Of a stretch of DNA of 64,000 nt, positions 60,521 through 64,000 are shown one piece after another. Each line of letters opens with the position of its first letter. Within the stretch, counting starts at the first letter, position 1. The stretch comes from Micromonospora musae (GTDB lineage Bacteria > Actinomycetota > Actinomycetes > Mycobacteriales > Micromonosporaceae). The notes beneath the pieces are model-generated. The model was not told the origin of the DNA. It worked only from the letters and a program-made list of their open reading frames with translations, and ran no database searches. A program made the translations under genes and the position numbers. The stretch is taken from contig NZ_RAZT01000005.1 in assembly GCF_003626635.1 (NCBI RefSeq), positions 248,001 to 312,000 on the forward strand. Reading direction: 5' to 3'.

Positions 60521-60538
60521 GGTAGGGCGAACCCTACC
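60521..60538. promoter_or_regulatory. inverted repeat upstream of the desaturase
   Basis: GGTAGGG-CGAA-CCCTACC, a perfect 7-bp dyad about 107 nt before the desaturase ATG. It loosely resembles iron-regulator (DtxR/IdeR) boxes but with different spacing; the regulator is unassigned. Confidence 0.45.
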
Positions 60539-60644
60539 CCCACTCGGGGGTGGACAGGGTTACTCAACGCTACCGATCTCCGGAGACTCGATGGCGGGGG
60601 TCGAGCCGCACGGCCGGCCGTACATCGAGGAAACAGGAGCGGCC

Positions 60645-61694
60645 ATGGTGCTGTCAGCGGTGGCGGACCCGCCGGTACGGCGAGGGAGCGACTACGCACA
60701 GTTGTCCCGCAGGGTCAACCAGGCGGGCCTGCTGCAACGCCGTCCCGGCTGGTACGTGGCGCGGATCGCGCTCACCCTGGGCATCTTCGCGGCCGGCTGG
60801 GTGGCGGTCTTCGCCGTGGGGGACTCCTGGTGGCAGGCGCTGGTCGCGGTCGTGATGGCGGTGGCCACCACGCAGGTGGCCTTCCTCGGTCACGACGCCG
60901 GGCACCGGCAGATGTTCCGCCGGCGTGGCCCGAGCGAGGCGGTCGGTCTGATCGCCGGCAACCTCGCGGTGGGGCTCAGCTACGGCTGGTGGGTGGACAA
61001 GCACAACCGGCACCACGCCAACCCGAACCACGAGGACGAGGACCCGGACGTCGGCGCCGGCGCGCTGGTCTGGACGTACGAGCAGGCGCTCGGCACCCGG
61101 GGCTTCGGCCGCTGGCTGGCCCGGCGGCAGGCGTACCTGTTCTTCCCGATGCTGCTGCTGGAGGGGCTCAACCTGCACGTGGCGAGCATCCAGGCGATCG
61201 TCGGGCGGGAGCCGGACGGCCGGTTCCGGACGCCGATGCGGCACCGGCGGGTCGAGGCGCTGCTGCTGGGCGTGCACACGGCCGGCTACCTGGCCGCGCT
61301 GCTGCTGGCCATGTCGCCCGGTAAGGCGCTGCTCTTCGCGGCCGTCCACCAGGGGCTGTGGGGGCTCTACATGGGCTGCGCCTTCGCCCCGAACCACAAG
61401 GGCATGCCGATGCCGACGGCCGAGGACGAGCTCGACTTCCTGCGCAAGCAGGTGCTCACCTCCCGCAACGTGCGGGGCGGCCGGTTCGTCGACACCGCGC
61501 TGGGCGGGCTCAACTACCAGATCGAGCACCACCTCTTCCCGAACATGCCGAGGGCGAACCTGCGCCGGGCCCAGCCGCTGGTGCGGGCGTACTGCGCGGA
61601 GCAGGGCATCCCGTACGCGGAGACCGGGCTCTTCGACTCGTACCGGCAGGCGCTGGGCCACCTGCACGAGGTGGGGCGACCGCTGCGGAGCTGA
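60645..61694 (+). CDS. membrane fatty acid desaturase
   Basis: A 349-residue di-iron desaturase. Three histidine boxes are present: GHDAGH near residue 86, HNRHH near 122 and QIEHHLFPN near 290. Four hydrophobic segments flank them. Such enzymes insert double bonds into acyl chains (acyl-lipid or acyl-CoA type), usually in response to cold. The ATG at 60645 has ACAGGAG upstream; an earlier ATG (60591) lacks one. Confidence 0.92.
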   Translation: MVLSAVADPPVRRGSDYAQLSRRVNQAGLLQRRPGWYVARIALTLGIFAAGWVAVFAVGDSWWQALVAVVMAVATTQVAFLGHDAGHRQMFRRRGPSEAVGLIAGNLAVGLSYGWWVDKHNRHHANPNHEDEDPDVGAGALVWTYEQALGTRGFGRWLARRQAYLFFPMLLLEGLNLHVASIQAIVGREPDGRFRTPMRHRRVEALLLGVHTAGYLAALLLAMSPGKALLFAAVHQGLWGLYMGCAFAPNHKGMPMPTAEDELDFLRKQVLTSRNVRGGRFVDTALGGLNYQIEHHLFPNMPRANLRRAQPLVRAYCAEQGIPYAETGLFDSYRQALGHLHEVGRPLRS

Positions 61695-61785
61695 CGGGTT
61701 CGGCGCGGCCGGCCGCGCGGACGGCGGTGGACACCCCACCGGTATGCGCGGCCGGCGGGGCTCTCCGTCCCGGTAGGGTCACCCC

Positions 61786-62079
61786 ATGGCAGACGTGCTC
61801 ACCGCGGAGGCGGTGGAACAGGAGCTGGGCGGGCTGGACGGCTGGTCGGGCGACCCGACCGGAATCAGCCGCAGCGTGGAGCTGGCCGGTTTCCCGGCCG
61901 CCATCGCGGTGGTGGACCGGGTCGCCGAGACGGCCGAGCAGCTCGACCACCACCCCGACATCGACATCCGGTGGCGCACCGTGACGTTCCGGTGCGTCAC
62001 CCACTCGGTCGGTGGGGTCACTCGCCGTGACGTCGACCTGGCCCGTCGCATCGACGAGATCATTCGGAGTGCCCGATGA
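61786..62079 (+). CDS. pterin-4a-carbinolamine dehydratase
   Basis: A 97-residue PCD/DCoH protein that recycles 4a-hydroxytetrahydrobiopterin. The active-site region is AEQLDHHPDIDIRWRTVTF and HSVGGVTRRDVDLARRIDEI. TAGGGT (61774-61779) ends 6 nt before the ATG. The stop overlaps the FHA gene start (ATGA). A biopterin-dependent hydroxylase is not seen here. Confidence 0.93.
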   Translation: MADVLTAEAVEQELGGLDGWSGDPTGISRSVELAGFPAAIAVVDRVAETAEQLDHHPDIDIRWRTVTFRCVTHSVGGVTRRDVDLARRIDEIIRSAR

Positions 62080-63224
62080 GATTCGAGATCAGCAAGGTGT
62101 TGGACGCCATCGAGGGGCGGGTCTGCGTCGACCCGTCGCTGGCCCGGGCCGTCCTCGATCTGGCCGACGTGATCCGCTACCAGGACATCGACGGTGGCCG
62201 ACCGGCCAGCCTGTTGCGGCTCGGCATGGTGATCGACGCCCTCTCCCGGCAGTTGGAGGAGGACAGCGTCCAGGTCTACGCCGTGGTGCACCGGGCGCTG
62301 CTCTCCGACGCCGACCTCACCTCCAACGAGCGGATGGTGGTTCGCCGGTGGGCCGACGACGGGCTGGTCGAGGTGCTCGACAATCCGGGTGACCGGATGC
62401 TGGAGGTGGCCGACCTGCTCGGCCTTCCGGTGCTGACCCGGGCCCGGCTGGACGGGCTGCGTGGACGGTTCCCCTGGGTGGCGGAGGAGCCCGGCCGGGT
62501 CCTCGCCCCGGTGCCGGGCGCCGGCGGGCCGAACCTCGTCGCGCACGTCGGGGGCGGCGACAAGCCGGTCGCGGGCCGCCGCTCCCCGGCCGGGGCGAAG
62601 CTGCTCACCCGGCAGTGGCGGTGCCCGGAGTCGGGCTGCGCCCTCTTCGGCGGCGGTGGCGGCGGTTCCTTCGCCGATCTGGCCCGGGTGCAGCGCAGCC
62701 CCGCCGAGCAGGCGCCGCCCTCGCTGCGCGGCGGCGTACCGACCTGCCCCCGGCACGGCACCCGGCTCGGCGACGTGGGCCCGCGGCCGCGTACCGAGGT
62801 GCTCGCGGTACGCATCGGCGGGCTCGTCCGTCGCCGGTTCGTGGTCAGCGAGGAGCAGCCGGTGCTGGTCGGCCGGGCCCCCGAGGCAGAGGGCGGGATC
62901 GTCCTCGGTCAGTGGCTGAACGACGAGGCGCGGCGCTGGATCAGCCGGAACCACCTGCACCTCGAGCTGCGCGTCGGCGAGGTGATCGTGACCGACGTGA
63001 GCACCAACGGCTCGGGCATCCGTCCGGCCGGATCGATGACCGAGGCGGAGCGGATTCCGCTCGTGCCGAAGCAGTCGCGGGTGCTCGGCGAGAACGACAT
63101 GATCGAGCTCTATCCGGGGGTGCAGATCGGCCGGGCCGAGGAGCTGCCCGCGGGGGCGTCGTTCACGCCGACCTCGGTGATGGCGGAGGCCCCCACCATG
63201 GCCATGCGTCTACCCCGCCCCTGA
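62076..63224 (+). CDS. FHA-domain protein with zinc-like Cys motif
   Basis: A 382-residue protein. Residues ~1-150 are helical and unassigned. A segment with CPESGC (near 188) and CPRHGTRLG (near 228) could bind zinc. The C-terminal FHA domain has VLVGRAPEAEGGIVLG, RRWISRNHLHLELR and VTDVSTNGSGI. FHA domains bind phosphothreonine, so it should read Ser/Thr kinase signals. The ATG overlaps the PCD stop. The kinase partner is not in this window. Confidence 0.8.
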   Translation: MRFEISKVLDAIEGRVCVDPSLARAVLDLADVIRYQDIDGGRPASLLRLGMVIDALSRQLEEDSVQVYAVVHRALLSDADLTSNERMVVRRWADDGLVEVLDNPGDRMLEVADLLGLPVLTRARLDGLRGRFPWVAEEPGRVLAPVPGAGGPNLVAHVGGGDKPVAGRRSPAGAKLLTRQWRCPESGCALFGGGGGGSFADLARVQRSPAEQAPPSLRGGVPTCPRHGTRLGDVGPRPRTEVLAVRIGGLVRRRFVVSEEQPVLVGRAPEAEGGIVLGQWLNDEARRWISRNHLHLELRVGEVIVTDVSTNGSGIRPAGSMTEAERIPLVPKQSRVLGENDMIELYPGVQIGRAEELPAGASFTPTSVMAEAPTMAMRLPRP

Positions 63225-63272
63225 CGCCCCCCACCCACACACACCCGGCCCCGCCCGCCCCGATCACCCGAA

Positions 63273-63337
63273 GCGGTTGATCAAGAGATTTGCGTCAGGA
63301 AGCGGCTTGTTCGTGACGCAAACCTCTTGATCACCGC
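63273..63337. terminator. long palindrome between FHA and rocD genes
   Basis: Arms of 24-25 bases (63273-63297 and 63314-63337) pair with one mismatch and one bulge around a 16-nt loop. The arms contain TTGATCAAGAG and CTCTTGATCA, like the palindrome at 14.4 kb. The flanking genes are convergent. Confidence 0.65.
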
Positions 63338-63357
63338 GTGCGGAGTGGGGGTGGGGG

Positions 63358-64000
63358 TCAGGGGGTGAGGATGGCGGCCAGCTGGGCCACCGCGTGGTCG
63401 ATCTCCTCTTCGGTCACCACCAGGGGCGGGGCGAGCCGGATCGTGGAGCCGTGGGTGTCCTTGGCGAGCACACCACGCTCGGCGAGGCGCTCGCAGGCCT
63501 GACGGCCGGTCATCAGCGCCGGGTCGATGTCGAGCCCGGCCCAGAGGCCCCGGCCCCGTACGGCGACCAGACCCTTGCCGACCAGCTCCTGCAGCCCGGC
63601 GTGCAGCCGCTCGCCCAGCTCGGCGGAGCGGCGCTGGAACTCGCCGGTCGCCAGCATCCGGACCACCTCGACGGCGACCGCGCAGGCCAGCGGGTTACCG
63701 CCGAAGGTCGAGCCGTGCTGGCCGGGCTTGAGCACGCCGAGCACGTCGGTGTTCGCGACCACGGCGGAGACCGGCACGATGCCGCCGCCGAGCGCCTTGC
63801 CGAGCAGGTACATGTCCGGCACGACGCCCTCGTGGTCACAGGCGAACGTCGCCCCGGTGCGACCCAGGCCGGACTGGATCTCGTCGGCGATGAAGAGCAC
63901 GTTGCGCTCGGTGCAGACCCGGCGGACGCCCGGCAGGTAGCCCTCCGGCGGCACCACGACGCCCTGCTCGCCCTGGATCGGCTCGATCAGCACGGCGACG
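63358..64000 (-). CDS. rocD: ornithine aminotransferase, N-terminus beyond window
   Basis: The visible C-terminal ~213 residues belong to a class III PLP aminotransferase. ADEIQSGLGRTGATFACDHE, YLLGKALGGGIVPVSAV (PLP-binding Lys), TFGGNPLACAVAVEVVRML and LRPLVVTEEEID-like C-terminus (IRLAPPLVVTEEEIDHAV) match ornithine--oxo-acid transaminase. It would convert ornithine to glutamate semialdehyde. The N-terminal half lies outside the window, so close relatives (ArgD) cannot be excluded fully. Confidence 0.85.
   Translation of the reverse strand, partial: VAVLIEPIQGEQGVVVPPEGYLPGVRRVCTERNVLFIADEIQSGLGRTGATFACDHEGVVPDMYLLGKALGGGIVPVSAVVANTDVLGVLKPGQHGSTFGGNPLACAVAVEVVRMLATGEFQRRSAELGERLHAGLQELVGKGLVAVRGRGLWAGLDIDPALMTGRQACERLAERGVLAKDTHGSTIRLAPPLVVTEEEIDHAVAQLAAILTP

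Noticed and set aside
60521..60538. Classical DtxR/IdeR iron box before the desaturase
   Set aside because: Arms and spacing differ from the 19-bp iron box consensus; kept only as an unassigned dyad.
1..64000. tRNA, rRNA, insertion sequences, prophage, CRISPR array, origin of replication or secondary-metabolite cluster
   Set aside because: No cloverleaf, transposase, integrase, phage structural gene, repeat-spacer array, DnaA-box cluster, PKS or NRPS module was seen on either strand.

Overview
This 64 kb window is a contiguous piece of chromosome from a very GC-rich actinomycete. Almost every real gene shows strong G/C bias at third codon positions, GTG and TTG starts are common, and neighbouring genes often overlap by four bases (ATGA or GTGA). 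A nickel superoxide dismutase, WhiB proteins, a SigR/RsrA pair, a 24-residue bL37 ribosomal protein, a Kgd-type fused 2-oxoglutarate enzyme and a PdtaS kinase together suggest the Micromonosporaceae, most likely a Micromonospora-like genus. The genus is an inference from gene content and style, not from a database match. I see no rRNA, tRNA, insertion sequence, prophage, CRISPR array or classical biosynthetic cluster. This is mostly core chromosome with a few accessory insertions.

Layout. 1-7.2 kb: a partner-switching regulator cut by the window edge, a short-chain dehydrogenase, a GT4 glycosyltransferase, an EamA-like transporter, hisN, rsgA and aroA. 7.3-11.9 kb: SRAP/HMCES-type protein, a WhiB protein, a hydrolase, sigR-rsrA, bL37, a TB7.3-like biotinyl protein and a GNAT. 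From memory, rsgA-aroA-SRAP, sigH(R)-rshA(rsrA), the biotinyl protein, PdtaS and WhiB1 are also neighbours in M. tuberculosis (about Rv3219-Rv3228); here that block is spread out by inserted genes. 12-20.6 kb: TetR/MFS efflux pair, TPR protein, SIS-domain protein, PdtaS-like kinase, membrane glycosyltransferase. 20.7-24.5 kb: sulfate assimilation (Cys leader peptide, sulfite reductase, zinc ribbon, cysH, sirohydrochlorin chelatase). 24.6-30.9 kb: whiB1 with a CRP-like site, lipid kinase, anti-sigma-like ATPase, GNAT-sodN and sodX, malic enzyme, quinone-reductase-like MDR. 30.9-37 kb: two related lipoprotein hydrolases around a nucleotidyltransferase, a mini membrane protein, ackA-pta. 37.1-41.4 kb: a repeat-rich membrane protein overlapping a deacetylase-glycosyltransferase fusion, facing a GH6 lipoprotein. 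41.4-47.4 kb: DUF6104 protein, kgd, ABC exporter. 47.6-50.2 kb: thioesterase and an ornithine-lipid-type acyltransferase pair. 50.2-56.8 kb: DUF4097/PadR operon, PhoPR-like system, HtrA protease and a BON protein. 56.9-64 kb: GT4, patatin, acyltransferase, cutA, fatty acid desaturase, pterin dehydratase, FHA protein and the C-terminal part of rocD.

How the parts fit. Envelope and lipid functions recur (OlsBA-like pair, patatin/acyltransferase pair, desaturase, lipid kinase, HtrA and BON proteins, NodB-GT2). Redox and thiol homeostasis is the second theme (SigR/RsrA, sulfur assimilation, NiSOD, WhiB proteins). The strongest regulatory readings are: (i) a perfect SigR-type promoter (GGAAT-N18-GTT) before an in-frame upstream start of sigR, predicting an N-terminally extended isoform; (ii) matching triple 11-bp-period direct repeats before both the phoP-like gene and htrA; (iii) a cysteine leader peptide before the sulfite reductase operon; (iv) a CRP-like palindrome upstream of whiB1; and (v) many starts with TANNNT 6-8 nt before the start codon, typical of leaderless transcripts.
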